Assembly: GCA_036250225.1 (NCBI GenBank)
Contig: JAPZLL010000001.1
Location: forward strand, 1-64,000
DNA length: 64,000 nt
Direction: 5' to 3'
Source: Cercophora sp. LCS_1
Lineage: Eukaryota > Ascomycota > Sordariomycetes > Sordariales > Lasiosphaeriaceae
Each line of letters begins with the position of its first letter. The first letter of the stretch is position 1. Made by a program: the position numbers and the translations under genes. The notes beneath the pieces are model-generated. The model saw only the letters and a program-made list of their open reading frames with translations, did no database searches and had not been told where the DNA came from. Below are positions 1-10,951 of this stretch, in pieces.

Positions 1-442
1 GCACAAGTCTTCCGCTGCGTATTACAGTGGGTAAACCCACTGTAAGCTGCCTGGTTACGTACTACGAACCCTGTGGGCAGCACCCTGTTTTAACATATAT
101 AAACTAATAAAATTAAAGAAAGAGGCCGTTTTATATTAAGAAGTAGAGGCAACCTGAACATCCTAACTAGTACTGGTTGTTGTCATTAGCGCTGCCCTTG
201 GTGCCTTAAATTCCATTACCGCTGTTATTGCCCACTACCTGTCTAAAGAACACCGTAATCCATACCGGCTTCCAATCGATATGGTTGGGATCCAACCATA
301 GCCCCATAAATAGTTGCAGCTTCGGGATGCCATATCCAGGGCTTTGCAAGTGCGACGAGGCAGTGTGTGCCAATAAAAAAAAGTGTGTATGATTGCGATA
401 CCATAGCTCCTAGTAGACTTGACTCAATAGCATCAACTCTCC
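1..442. other. AT-rich gene-free left edge
   Basis: I see no convincing coding sequence here. The stretch around 95-140 is AT-rich, with TATA and poly-A runs, and all frames are broken. It could be the 3' flank of the leftward gene that ends at 443, or ordinary intergenic DNA. Confidence 0.5.
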
Positions 443-1371
443 TCAGTTTCCTGCAAGTGCCACTGCAGACGCCCTCATGCTTTCGATTGCCTGTTCGACG
501 CTCGGCGCAACTCCTATGCTAACAATTGACCGCAGTCCCTCAAGTCTCCTCTTCCAGAAGCCCCAACGCTCGAGATTGAACCCTGGATGCCCAGGAAAGT
601 GAATCCCCACTCGAGCAGACTCGCGCAAGTCTTCCTCGAGATCGTCTAGCAGGCACAGCTTGAGCAGAACGGGGCCAGCATGGATAAGCCATTCGCTGGC
701 GACAGCCACCCTGTTATCCACGGCCTCGGCCGTGGAACAATCTCCTTTCGCCTGGGCCAGGTCGTCCTCAAGGCCTTTGCGTAGCTGCCAGATCGGAAAG
801 TTCTCCCAAACAATAACCCCACTTCCGAACAGACGAGCGATAAAGGAATTCAGATTCAGCCACTGGCCAAGGGTATAGTTTTCATCATCATCCGGGTGCC
901 ATTCGAATGTAGGATCTTGTTCGATATTAATAGTATGTTCAACCAAGAAGAATGAAGAGTAAGACACGCACCTATCCATTTGTCTCTCGTGATATTTCCC
1001 AGATTAGGGAGGTCTTTCCACACCGATGACCCCCCTCCTAGCACTTGAAGGGTTTTGGCGACGACTGTTTGGCTCTGACTATCTTGATGCGGAATCCGTG
1101 TGGCGATGTCAAGGAGGGCATGCCAAATTTCTTCGAAATGTCCTAGTAGCTCTCTGCTGGGCTTCTCCTCTGCTTCCGCAGATATCTCTGGAGGAATAAG
1201 AGCGCGCAACTCCGAGACAGCACGCTCTGCTTCTCTATCCAAAGTCGCCAAAGGTTCCTCAGAAAGGGCGGTGAAGACGGATTGAAAGATTTTGACCAAT
1301 TTCTCTTGGGGTTCTGAAAAGCCGGCTTCGTCAATGAGGCGATCCAGGCTGGCGTTCAGTTGCTCGGCCAT
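443..1371 (-). CDS. DUF3632-family hypothetical protein
   Basis: Two exons on the minus strand, about 290 aa. Exon 1 runs from the ATG at 1371 to 972. A 56-nt intron (971-916) begins GTGCGT and ends ACAAG, with a CTATTAA-like branch. Exon 2 runs from 915 to the stop at 443. The split codon becomes Asp and joins ...RDKW-I-D-PTFEW without breaking the frame. The N-terminal half is helical and acidic. The second half holds the W-x-NLN-x-F-x-ARL segment that I associate with DUF3632, a Pezizomycotina family of unknown function. No signal peptide or membrane segment is seen, so a soluble intracellular protein is likely. The family call is from memory of its pattern. The gene model itself is well supported by phase. 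Confidence 0.75.
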
Positions 1372-1377
1372 ATTAGC

Positions 1378-1412
1378 GAAAAGAAAAAAAAAAGAAGAAG
1401 GAGAAGGAGAAA
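1378..1412 (-). promoter_or_regulatory. CT-rich core-promoter tract of the DUF3632 gene
   Basis: The plus strand is almost purely purine here (A runs then GAAG/GGAGAA units), so the coding strand is pyrimidine-rich directly upstream of the ATG at 1371. CT-rich tracts just before the start codon are typical of highly transcribed filamentous-fungal promoters. The function is inferred from position only. Confidence 0.4.
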
Positions 1413-2136
1413 TAGAACTGGTGAGATAGAAATTTGCAATAGAATTCGGGGATGGAATACAGCGCTGTTGAATGAGATTGGGCTTGTGGATTGATGTTCT
1501 GCAAAGCTGGTTGGGGTGCGGGGAGAAGATATGTAACGTCTTTGCGGCCCCCGAAACGCAGCAGGCGGCTAGACCCAGGCTATCGGGACCTCGCGTGTTT
1601 ACCTAGCCGCCGCCCAGAGTTGAATCCTACCGGCTCATGCCATGCCCAGCCACTAGCCCCGGCCATAGATCTCAAATCGCCCTCAAGCATCGCCAACAAT
1701 TGGGTGTAAAGTATCCACAAACTATAGGATACTAAATCGAAACGCTGCAGGCCCATTTTGGCAAGAACCAGCTTGCTGGTACGCTAAACCTAAAGAACAC
1801 AAAACTGCTCTGCGGAAGACGCTCGACGATGCCAGGAGTCCCAGTGCTCAGCGGCAACAGACACAGCTGGCAGCTTGCGATTGAATTATGCATGGAAGCA
1901 ACGTAACCTAGCGCTTCGAACTTATAAAATATCCTGTTTCCCGCATCATCATGGAGACAGAGAAGTACTCCGCAGCGCTTGACACCAAAATAACCCCTTC
2001 ACATACCATTCACCGTAGCTAGCCACCACCGACTGGATTCAGGGTTTTTACGCTCCATATTCGGTCTGCAACTCTGGGTTATTTCTTTCTGTACACCGAT
2101 TCATTTGCACTTATCGCATACCAAATTACTAGCATC
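1413..2136. other. Intergenic region between divergent genes
   Basis: The region lies between a leftward gene (start 1371) and a rightward gene (start 2137), so it should hold both promoters. A 72-codon ORF at 1491-1709 is basic, proline-rich and has no recognisable family; I treat it as chance. No repeat or RNA gene was seen. Confidence 0.45.
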
Positions 2137-2691
2137 ATGTCGCAGGCTGGAGCTTCAGCCACGGATTCCCACTTCCCGGACCTCGACCCTCCTCGCCGGA
2201 CTGGCACTGATAGTTCTCACGTCAGTGCTGACCCTTACGGTTAATTTCAATCACTGACAACTCGACAACAGTACTCCTGCTCGAACCTACCCGACGACGA
2301 CCCGGCCCGATACATCAAAGCCTCCGAGGCTCGACGACAGGTGGACGAAGCACTTGCCAAGAGGGCACGGCTCCCAACCGCATCTGGAAATAGAACCAAG
2401 CTATCGGAATACCCAAAGACGTACCGAAACTATGAGAAACTTGATCTCGACGCTGAGTCGCCCTGGAGAGAGTACCCGGTTTTCTCTTCAGGCAAGTGGG
2501 ACCCACCATCCGGAGCTTCCGGCGCTGGGGCAGCAAGGATCATCTACAACAATGGCGACAGGGACACTTTCAACGTTGTCTATCATGATTTAATGTGGCT
2601 TGAGGGTAGGCAGCCCCCGGAAAGCAGGAAACGTGAAAGCCACAGGTTCCCACCAAATGGAATTAACCATGCGTGCCACTCAACTCCATAA
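2137..2691 (+). CDS. RNase T1/N1-fold protein lacking a signal peptide
   Basis: Exon 1 is 2137-2220 (28 codons), the intron 2221-2271 (51 nt, GTCAGT...ACAACAG with a CTGAC branch) and exon 2 runs 2272-2691, giving about 167 aa. Exon 2 opens with Tyr-x-Cys-Ser and continues with the layout of guanyl-specific fungal RNases: YPKTYRNYE, then WREYPVFSSG, then AARIIYN, then VVYHD. In RNase T1 the catalytic set is Tyr38, His40, Glu58, Arg77 and His92. Here Tyr, Glu, Arg and the last His are kept, but the His40 position is Lys. Exon 1 encodes a polar, Ser/Asp-rich segment with no hydrophobic core, so secretion is not predicted, unlike classical RNase T1. The C-terminus is uncertain: an intron beginning GTAGGC at about 2608 and ending CACAG at about 2646 could change the tail. 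It may be a cytosolic RNase or a non-catalytic RNase-like protein. Confidence 0.65.
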
Positions 2692-2960
2692 GGGCAATGT
2701 TATTGGCATATATCTCTTCTTCACACTTTCTCTTTTGAGCCTTGTTCTCTTTTACGGACCGCATTGTCAATGCGTGAGGTGACGATGGATGCAGCCAACC
2801 TCAACATCCCCCGCCCCCACCGAGCCTCGCCTACTTGAGCGAACCCTTCGAGTCGGAAGAAAGCCTGCAACCCCTTCGGAGAGTGAACTTCATCAAGGTT
2901 GATCATGCGACTGGACTTATCAAAACCCATCGCGTCCTTCAGGATCACGGCGCGACTCGC

Positions 2961-3182
2961 ATGACCAACAGCGAAAAGTCTGAGGCATTTTTGATCGCAG
3001 TTGATATCCTCCACCATCTCTTCCTGCAGCAAGGAATGGCAGATACCGAGGGTCTGAAGCCTGTACCTGAGAGTGGTGACAAGCTATACCGTGACGTCAC
3101 GGCAGCATTGCGTAGATACGGAGGCCAGGAGCTGAGCGCCGACGTGGCTGCAGAGCTCCATGATCTCATTAAGCGGCTGTAG
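2961..3182 (+). CDS. Small helical hypothetical protein
   Basis: The in-frame ATG at 2961 gives 73 aa. The frame stays open upstream to about 2835 but has no earlier ATG. A spliced 5' exon starting at the ATG at 2789 is possible (donor GTCGGA near 2855, acceptor at 2942, phase 0), but that donor is weak. The peptide looks like two to three amphipathic helices (AFLIAVDILHHLFLQQG, then LYRDVTAALRRYGG, then VAAELHDLIKRL). I do not recognise the family. It lies on the same strand about 270 bp behind the RNase-like gene. It could also be the remnant of a longer gene. Confidence 0.35.
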   Translation: MTNSEKSEAFLIAVDILHHLFLQQGMADTEGLKPVPESGDKLYRDVTAALRRYGGQELSADVAAELHDLIKRL

Positions 3183-3493
3183 TTGAAGGCAAGTAAATCC
3201 ATGAAACACGAAATCCCAAATAGTGGGCTCACAAGTAGTGGGCACAGGCGCCGGTCTTGTTGAGACCGCTAGGTCGGTACCGCCACGCGTATACACAGCA
3301 AATGAAAAGACAGCAAGTGGGAGCGAACTGCCGAATTTCTTCTTGGGCGTGAAGAGCGAGGGTCAAACTCAGGGAAGAGCTATTCAAGAGTTGTCTCTCA
3401 TCGGAACTAGCGTGCACGCCAGGAATTCGGTGGTTGTTTTACCCATCTATCTAGACCATAAACGCAAATACAATAGCCTAGTAAAGCTTTCTC
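3183..3493. other. Intergenic, no gene seen
   Basis: Convergent gap between the small ORF ending at 3182 and the leftward membrane-protein gene ending at 3494. The ORFs here (for example 3223-3507) have no family resemblance and overlap the 3' end of the next gene antisense. Confidence 0.4.
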
Positions 3494-5465
3494 TCAGCCA
3501 GTTTTGATGTCCCCGACTCGAACCTTACGCCTCGTTGCGCCCCCCTTAGACACAGGAACAAGGCCAATATGACTTACTCTATCGCCCTTATCCCAGACCG
3601 TGTAGCCAACCTGCCCATGGCCAGAAATCCTCTTCTGAAGTTGTTTTTCAGTTTTCCATGTAGTGTCTGGGCCAAGAGCTCTGTTCAGGGCCTCGGACAG
3701 GTCGAGAATTGCCCTGATGACTCCCACTGTTTGCCGGCCGTGCCTGACGAGCTCGCTCTTCTGCGTTACAAGCAGCAGCAGGATCAGACAAACGTAACAC
3801 CACACAGTTTCCAGGACAAGTCCGACGAAGATAAGCGAGCGGGAAAACCCCCACATGTAGTTGTCGCCGCCAATGCAGAGCTTGTTACTCTCCACCCGAA
3901 AGTCTTCTGTCAGCACTTTGCCTTTGTGGCAGAGACATTCGTCTAGCGTCTGGGGGAACCACGGACTGCGGTTACGGTCAAGTCGTCAGCATAGGCTACG
4001 AAAGATTTGAATTTGGGAGAGTAACCAAAGGATACCATATTCCGGATCCTAAACTCAAGAACGGCGCTTGCAGGGAGAACTTGGTTCCGTTGAGCCATAT
4101 TGTCGAGTTGTAAGGTATGACCCTAGGTTTAGTCGCTATCGAAGCATTTAGGTGAAATGCAGCCTTAAGAAACCGGATGTCCGTGGTGCTGTTGTCTCTG
4201 AGTGTCGGGTCACGATAGTACGTTACTATGACTGCGTCCTCAGCGTTTGTTGCCATGTCTTGTCCTACACCAAAGAACTGCCAGCCTTGCACAATGTGTG
4301 GAGGCGTCAGCCATTCCTGGCGAGACACGTAAGAAACAGGCCGGAGACCTCCTCCGCTGGAGCTCCCCGGCAAGGCAGGGGGAAGTCCCGATTGTCCATA
4401 TTTGGCCCACTCTACGTCACTTGCAAGACCCTGAGCTGTGTATCTTCGGACCCCGTCTCCGTAGACCCAGTCTTCGTCGGATGGTTTTTTCGCTTTGTAG
4501 TCCCTGAGAAAGAGCGACATTAAAAGTTTGGACCTCGCGTCTGGAGGATGAAAAAATTAGCTACTTCGTTTCGGGGCGGGACGCTCGCTCAGACTTACAA
4601 TAGTAAACATTGGTAAAATCCTCCGCCACGTCGGGCTTTGCCATCTCAAAGTTGACCCACAGTTTTGTATCGTCGTTGTCGATATCATATAGAGACTGGA
4701 AGATCGATCCAAATTTGGGGCCGACTACAACCTCGTCGGCCGTGAAGCTGTCAGGCCGCTTTGGATCTAGTGGCCAGCAAAGTTCGAGTGTGTCGCTATC
4801 GCTGCTGACCCAAGACCCGTCAGGCATTCCGAAGGCAGCCTTACCAAGACCCTGGTAACCTGTTGCAGCACTCCACACTGTGGTGAAGAACAGGACGTGA
4901 GTAATGCAGTACGCCAGGAGCAGCATCACCACCAGAACACCGGATCGTCTTTTCGCAGGGAGATGCTTGATCGAGGCCCACAGGGACTGGAGCGAGTCAG
5001 GCCAAAAGAGGAGACTGAGCAAGAGCTCATAGGACAGGGAAGAATGCTCCAGCGCCCATGTCACTGTCTTGCACGCGATGTGGTGAGGATCCACCCGTGC
5101 AGCAAGCGACCCCCGTGGGCTACTCCCAGGTCCCACGCCAAATCTATCATTTTTGCTTGGGTAAATGTGAGGCCGCCGAAGCATTTGATGTTTATTTGGA
5201 ATTGCTTTTCGGTGGTTGATATTTTGCTTGCATCATCGCACTCATTATCAGGGGTGTGTGGGCTCGATGCCAGCTCGAAGGTCTTGACGGAACCCCACGC
5301 CGAAAGAGCAAGACAAAGAAGCACGAGGCCAATGGTTCCAGGTGATGATTTAATGGGTTCCCATTTTTTCTTTTCGGGGTTTTTCTTCAAATCGTCGGGG
5401 GTTCTGGTGAGGGTCTCCTGGCTCAGGTCGTGGGCCCCCGGGGAAAAGAAAACGGAGTCATGCAT
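3494..5465 (-). pseudogene. Multi-pass membrane protein gene with a 1-nt frameshift
   Basis: The minus-strand gene reads from the ATG at 5465 to a stop at 3494. The N-terminal part has one membrane segment (GTIGLVLLCLALSAWGS), then the block LTFTQAKMIDLAWDLG...GGRLLHGWIL, which I know from a large family of uncharacterised fungal integral membrane proteins. At 5084/5085 the frame must shift by one base to continue into HHIACKTVTWALEH, a second membrane span (VVMLLLAYCITHVLFF) and the extracellular part. No intron fits the shift. An intron at 4598-4541 (58 nt, GTAAGT...TCCAG) joins ...NVYY to YARSKLLMSLFLRDY in phase. A second intron near 4035-3955 leads to a Cys-rich stretch and a last span (SLIFVGLVLETVWCYV). 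Everything except the single missing base looks intact, so this is either a recent null allele or a sequencing error. Confidence 0.7.
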
Positions 5466-6673
5466 GGAGGACAAGTAGGAGTTTGGGAAGTTGAGAAATC
5501 TCGCGATCTTCTCGAAAACTTGACCTGGCTGTTCTCTATACCGCAAAAACCCCTACAAAGCCAGCTCGGTGAAGCTGCACGTCCGAGGCACACCCCATTA
5601 AAAGGGCAGTGCATATTGAGGCAGTGGTTTCATCGCTACCACGTTCTGTAATGAGGATAAATATTGGCGTTCGTTTACCCGGAACAACAAATTGCTTCGC
5701 TTCCCGAACGCAGCTGACCAGGGCGGCAGGTAAGGTATATCCCGGAAATGATTCCATGTGTGTAACCTTCCTATCTAAATTGCCGGATGCTACATCACGA
5801 ACAGTCTCGGTACTCAGCGCCTGGCTGTGAGTTCCACATCACAGAACACGGGCACTACGATTGAGGCAAGGTGGCCGGCTGGGCGAGGTATCGTTTCCAA
5901 AGATTCACAGCTGCTTGTTGCCATCCTAGGGGGAGCGTTTGTAAGTCCCAGCTCGGTAATGACAAAGCGCCAAGTACCTTGGGTAGGTAGCCAAAGGATG
6001 AAGAAAAATGTGTATGAGAGGTCTTTTGAAACACCAACAAGTCTCTCAACTAGCCTCGTAACCACTTCAAGGGAAGTCAGTCCGATCAAGTTGAGGACGC
6101 CTAAAAACTTTGACAGTTTACAAGTACACTCTGTGCCTTGTCAAAGCCAAACAACAGTACCAGTAGCACACAGATCATCGTCTACAATTGCTACTCAGAT
6201 TGATACTACCATAACTAACCTGATGACGCAAACGAAATCACTAGTGCGAAAGAGTTGTATGGGGATCAAGAGCGCACAACGTTGATACCACGGTTCTAGG
6301 AAGCCCACAGTCAGGTATATTCACGGTTGATTTGTACAAAGGCAGGATAGCTAAGGGCTGTGTCTGATGAAGCTATTGCCACTTGAAGCGCCGCCGGTCC
6401 CCACTGCCATGGGTACCTTATCTATAATTATCTTCTGGCGCCTTCCAACTGTGGTAATACCCTTATCTTACCAAAGTCTTGACGTAAAGATTTCGTACAT
6501 CCTCGGCACACGCAAACCTTCAAACTTCAGCAGAGGCCACCCCAACAAAATGAACAGGAAGCTAAAAGCTCCCTAGCAATTCCTCTTCCCGTCCCCTCCA
6601 AAATGTTGGCTCATCGCGCACGACAACGTCTGGGAACGAACCACGCAGACACACCGGACCCGAACCAGACAAG
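5466..6673. other. Unresolved region with exon-like minus-strand ORFs
   Basis: No gene can be modelled with confidence. On the minus strand, 6089-5855 reads as a possible last exon pair of a small membrane protein: LSYTFFFILWLPTQ is followed by a plausible 52-nt intron (GTACTT...CCCTAG) and rejoins in phase to GWQQAAVNLWKRYL, with a stop at 5855. No start exon fits. Another minus-strand ORF at 5757-5536 has no recognisable domain. The rest up to 6673 is presumably promoter for the F-box gene. Confidence 0.3.
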
Positions 6674-8173
6674 ATGGGCAGCGAGGGTGAGGTGTCCCGA
6701 ACATCGCATGGCGGTGAAGAGACATCAAAACCTCCTCCGATCTTGACCCTACCCAACGAGACTCTTCTCGACATTTTCGGACACGTTGACGACATCAAAC
6801 ACGCCCACCACGATGAAGACCTCGGGTGCTGGGAACCGCCGCACCGAGATGACCTCGCCATCAACGATCTCTGGAGTTGCCGTCTGACGTGTCGGCGGTT
6901 CCGCGACGTCAGCTCGGAGCTACTCGTGCGTACTCTCCGCATCGACTACCACGAATCCTCCATCGAGCGTCTCGCCGAAATTTCTCGTCATCCCACCGTC
7001 AGCCTAGGCGTTCGGACCATCAAGATCAACCTCGACACCTACGAACCCGAAGCAAACTACACGTTCGAGACCTTTGTTCGGAAGCAGGAATCCCACGTCC
7101 GGCTTGCAAATGCCCCCGCGGGACCTGAGTACGAAACCACCCGTGATCGCACGGCACACGACATACTGGATTCGTGGCACCGGATCGGTCACCCTGAGGA
7201 GCTCAACGAGCAGCCGCAAGATTCGGTTCACCGGGAACGTCTCCTGGCGCTCTACCAACAACACGAGCAACTCTGTCGAGGCCAAGAGGCGCTGCGGAAG
7301 CGAGGAGGCTTTGTCGCAGCCATCGCCTCTGCCGTTGCCAGGATGCCACGCGTGACAGATCTGTGCGTGGAGCACGAAGGCCAGAACTACTCGCCAACAT
7401 GGTTCAATGAATCTCCGGCAAAAGCTGAAAAGGCGCTATACGACGCGGTGCTGCCCATGATGCGGACACGTCACCAACCTCAGGGCACCTTCCACCCGGC
7501 GCACGGTGCTCTCCCCAAGATACTCACGGCCCTCTGCGATGCCAGAGTGCCGTTGGAAACTCTGACGATTAGCTTGAGTCCGGGTTTCAGGTTGGACCAT
7601 GTTAACATGGAGGACGAGGAGACGCAGGCGGCCACGCAACACGTGGAGGATTCTTCGCGTACGTCGTCCCTTCGGAAACTTTGTGTCGAGATAGAGGCAA
7701 CGGTGGATGAAGAGGCAGCTATCGACTTGGGCCGACTGATACCTTTCGACTTGTACACCGGTTTGACCGACCTTTACCTCTGTACCGAGAGGGGTTATTT
7801 CAATGAATCTGGCTCTCGACGCTTCCTGAGTCGACTGCCGCCTACCCTTAACAGCCTCGCCCTTGGTGCCCGCCTGCGCGGACGCCGTTTTGCCGAGGTT
7901 CTTGATGCGATGAGAAGGATAACGTTTCCCACCGGCAAGCTCGATATCGATATTTGGTGTGATGACCTCGAGGAGTTTCCCTCTCACGCTTTGAAATATA
8001 TCTTCAAGAAGAGGGATGAGAGGGATGAAGGTTACCCAGATGACAGGGACGAGAGCCGCCCAAGCAGAGCGGTGGAGTATGTTTTGAGGCGCAGCGACGT
8101 CAACCCGGTGCGGGAGGTTCTGGGTATTCTAGAGGGCTATGACGACATGTATGAGGACATCGACAGTGACTAA
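6674..8173 (+). CDS. F-box protein, intronless
   Basis: Single exon, 499 aa, ATG at 6674. After a polar leader, residues about 22-75 fit an F-box: PPILTLPNETLLDIFGHV, then an acidic/His-rich loop, then NDLWSCRLTCRRFRDVSSELL. The remainder is a long region with weak leucine-rich character (LTDLYLC, LPPTLNSLALGARLRG) and a charged C-terminus rich in Asp, Glu and Arg (KKRDERDEGYPDDRD). F-box proteins bind Skp1 and present substrates to SCF ubiquitin ligases. Many Sordariomycete members of this layout are uncharacterised and lineage-specific, and the substrate cannot be inferred. An intron cannot be excluded inside the acidic loop (residues about 40-58), but none is needed. Confidence 0.75.
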   Translation: MGSEGEVSRTSHGGEETSKPPPILTLPNETLLDIFGHVDDIKHAHHDEDLGCWEPPHRDDLAINDLWSCRLTCRRFRDVSSELLVRTLRIDYHESSIERLAEISRHPTVSLGVRTIKINLDTYEPEANYTFETFVRKQESHVRLANAPAGPEYETTRDRTAHDILDSWHRIGHPEELNEQPQDSVHRERLLALYQQHEQLCRGQEALRKRGGFVAAIASAVARMPRVTDLCVEHEGQNYSPTWFNESPAKAEKALYDAVLPMMRTRHQPQGTFHPAHGALPKILTALCDARVPLETLTISLSPGFRLDHVNMEDEETQAATQHVEDSSRTSSLRKLCVEIEATVDEEAAIDLGRLIPFDLYTGLTDLYLCTERGYFNESGSRRFLSRLPPTLNSLALGARLRGRRFAEVLDAMRRITFPTGKLDIDIWCDDLEEFPSHALKYIFKKRDERDEGYPDDRDESRPSRAVEYVLRRSDVNPVREVLGILEGYDDMYEDIDSD

Positions 8174-8375
8174 GGAGGGGTATTGGTCTCATTCCATGTG
8201 GTGGCGACTACCTCAGTTACAGGAAGGGAGAAAGGAAGAGGGAGGCAAACTGCCGATACCAAGGAGGATGTCAACACTGGCCTGTGCGACAACGGCACTC
8301 AACCATTTATTTGTACTACCAGAGTGGTTGGGTCAGAAATATGAAATCCGTTTGTCATTCCTGATGAAAACCTGC

Positions 8376-10951
8376 CTATGTATCTGCCATAACCTCGTCG
8401 TTGTTCTGGACTGGGTCGGAATCCGGCATAATCTGATGTTTATTCATCATGTGTCTCCTCCAGTTGTCCTTTCTCGGAAAAGACTTGCCGCCAGTCTTGG
8501 AATAAGGACAACTTTCTATTGTGCAGTGGAACATCTTAGTCTTCTTGTGTTTGTCGTTGGTGTGCCTGTCAAGGTGTGTTTTGGTACTGAATGTCATGGT
8601 ACAGCCCGGGTGGGCACATGCGTGGGGTCTGTCATGATAGCGTTTATGGTGACTATCGAATACCCCAAGTTAGCAAATACTGCAACATACCTCCTACCTA
8701 CATCCTTTTGAGATGTCATTGTGGTAGAATCTTACTTGAGCTTGTGAACCTGGTCAAAAGCCCGGTGGCATTGGTCGCAAGGGAACAGTCGTGGCGAACT
8801 ATCAGCTTGTGGCCGCCCGTCATGTAGCCCCAACCTTGCATCGGGCGTTTCCGCCATGGCTAACGAGAGTGCCGGTGTGCTCATTTGCGGACTATGCCTG
8901 TCCGTGCCGGGTGCAGTCGATAGTTCCGATTGTGCCTGAACTTGCTGGGATGCCTGGTTGGGTTGCACCGCCTGTTCCTCCAATGACTGTTGCCCTTGCT
9001 GGGCCTGTTGCATCTTGCGCAGTTCGATCTTCCCCACCAGCATCCGTCCAAATTCGGCAATTTTCTTCTTGGTCTCGATGTTATCGACCGTACCCTGAGC
9101 GTGGTTATCATGCATCTTCCAGAGTTGCGCTAAACCCCGCTCATATTTGGTGCGCTCCTCCTCTGTCAAAAGCTTGATGTTTTGCATCATCTCGGGTCGG
9201 TACATGTGAGTTAATCCTGCCGTGTCGGCGACAGCAGGGTCAGCATCAACAGGTGGTGAGGTATCCGTCTCCATTTCGTGAATGGCAGATATGCTAGCAC
9301 CACCAGCAAAAGGATTCTCCAGGCCGATGTCAGATTCTTCTTCTTCGTCCTCTTCTTCCGTGTCTTCAGAAGTTGGGGAGGGGACAGTATCCTTGTCCAT
9401 TTCCCATGCCTCGTGGGAATCTTGACGTTCAATATTCCCATTCTGATCCTGGTCAAGTTTGGGTAGGGCAAATAGCGCAAGACTCTTCTGATGCCGGCCA
9501 ACGTGTCGGATGTAGTCCTTGAATGAGGATAGTTGCTCAAAGCACAATTCGCAACAGATATTTCTGCCGGGTCGCTTGGGCAGTTCGCTCATGTTCACTA
9601 GCGTTACCGGATCCATTATATCCGGATGGCGATCCGTGAAGTGCCTTTTCGCTTCTTCGGCCGATCCGAGACTGTCAACACAACCAAGGGCGCATTGCCA
9701 AGACTTCCAGTGGTTGTTGAGAACGTGCCGTGCCCATTCACGCCGCCCTGCGTACTGCTCACCCGGTGTGGAGCAATCTGGGGAAAGGCAGATGAAGGGC
9801 CGTATGTCGACTCGCAAAACGTGCTTGCTACACGGCAACAATTGTCAGTTGGACAGGTAAGTTTTCCGATGCTAGTCTCAGCACGTACATCCAGGCCTTG
9901 GTGCTTGTCGCCACGATCATGTCATTGCAAAAGGGACACACGAATGGCCCTTTGTACGCATCACTTGGCAGTGGCGGTATCCTTGGTCTGTCGCCTGTGG
10001 CTAGATCCGAATTCACCGTAGTTTCTGTCCCACCTGTTTCGGATGCTTGGTCTTCGTCGATAACGCCAAGGTCAGTCGGCTTTGCGTCGGGCGCTTTCGG
10101 CCAGGGTGGCAGAGAGGAAGCCACGGTGCTCGCTGCTGCTGTTTGGTCATCCGCCGTATCTTCACCATCCTCAAGACCCCGTGACAGCTTCTGATGATGA
10201 GACTGCCTGTATGCCAAGTATTCGCGACGTCGTGTAATGGCCTTTCCGAGACGCTCAGCTTGGGCAACCGGCAGAGCAGGGATAAAATCTCGCACATAGG
10301 CCACGTCAAATCTCTCGTAGTGTGAAAGATCAACCCGACTCCTCTTACTGAACCTGTCATGCGGCGCAGGGTTTCTGATCGATACTGTGAGTCTGAAGAG
10401 GCAGTCGATCATGTCAGCGACGTTGGACGTGATCTGTGAGAGTTCGGTTTCATCGTCTTGCATCAAGTCAGAGAAGTCTTCCTCCACGTCAGAAAACTCG
10501 AAACTAGAGCCTTCGATGTCCTGTTGATCCCAGGGAACAGTCTCCCCCGAACATATCGAAGTTGCTGGGTCGTCACGGTCAGTCACTCCTTCCTTGCGGT
10601 GGCGGCAGCTAATAAAAGCGAGAACAAACCGTCGCCTATTAACCTCGCCAGGCTCTCCAGCAGTCTGGTGGTTTGGCTGTGCAGATGAGACGCATCGCGA
10701 AGCCTATAGTCAAGCGAGCTGCGACCGGTGCGGTGGGCTCCGATGTTGCCTGCCCAGATCTTAAATCTTGCCTGTTGGTCGCTGACCTTGGCCGCGGAAA
10801 TGCTGTTCAAGGGGTCCTCTTCACGACCCCCTATGACTTGCTGCTGTATCGTCTGCAGCAAAGTGTTGAATGCGCCCAGGCATGATGAGACGTGGTCTGC
10901 GATCGAGGCCATTTGGTCCGTTACTGGTGGTGTGGTTTTCGCGAAGACCAT
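8376..10951 (-). CDS. Fungal C2H2 zinc-finger protein, ~788 aa
   Basis: Four exons on the minus strand: 10951-10630, 10564-9889, 9827-8736 and 8652-8376. Introns are 65, 61 and 83 nt; all phases match and the summed length is divisible by three. An alternative start is the Met at 10912 (MASIADHVSSCLGAFN), the usual start of this family. The N-terminal domain carries the signature KVSDQQARFKIWAGNIGAHR followed by SLDYRLRDASHL. The middle holds degenerate zinc fingers (FVCPFCNDMI...AWIKHV, FICLSPDC...REWARHV, CCELCFEQLSSFKDYIRHVGRH). The C-terminus has canonical C2H2 fingers (FPCDQCHRAF..., ACAHPGCTMTFSTKTHLDRH, FHCTIESCPYSKTGGKSF...DNWRRHMMNKH). A Gln-rich coiled stretch precedes them. It is a probable nuclear regulator of unknown targets and shares a divergent promoter with the DUF7580 gene. 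Confidence 0.85.

Noticed and set aside
8139..8711. Plus-strand 190-aa ORF with hydrophobic stretches
   Set aside because: It overlaps, antisense, the last C2H2 exons and the end of the F-box gene; a shadow.
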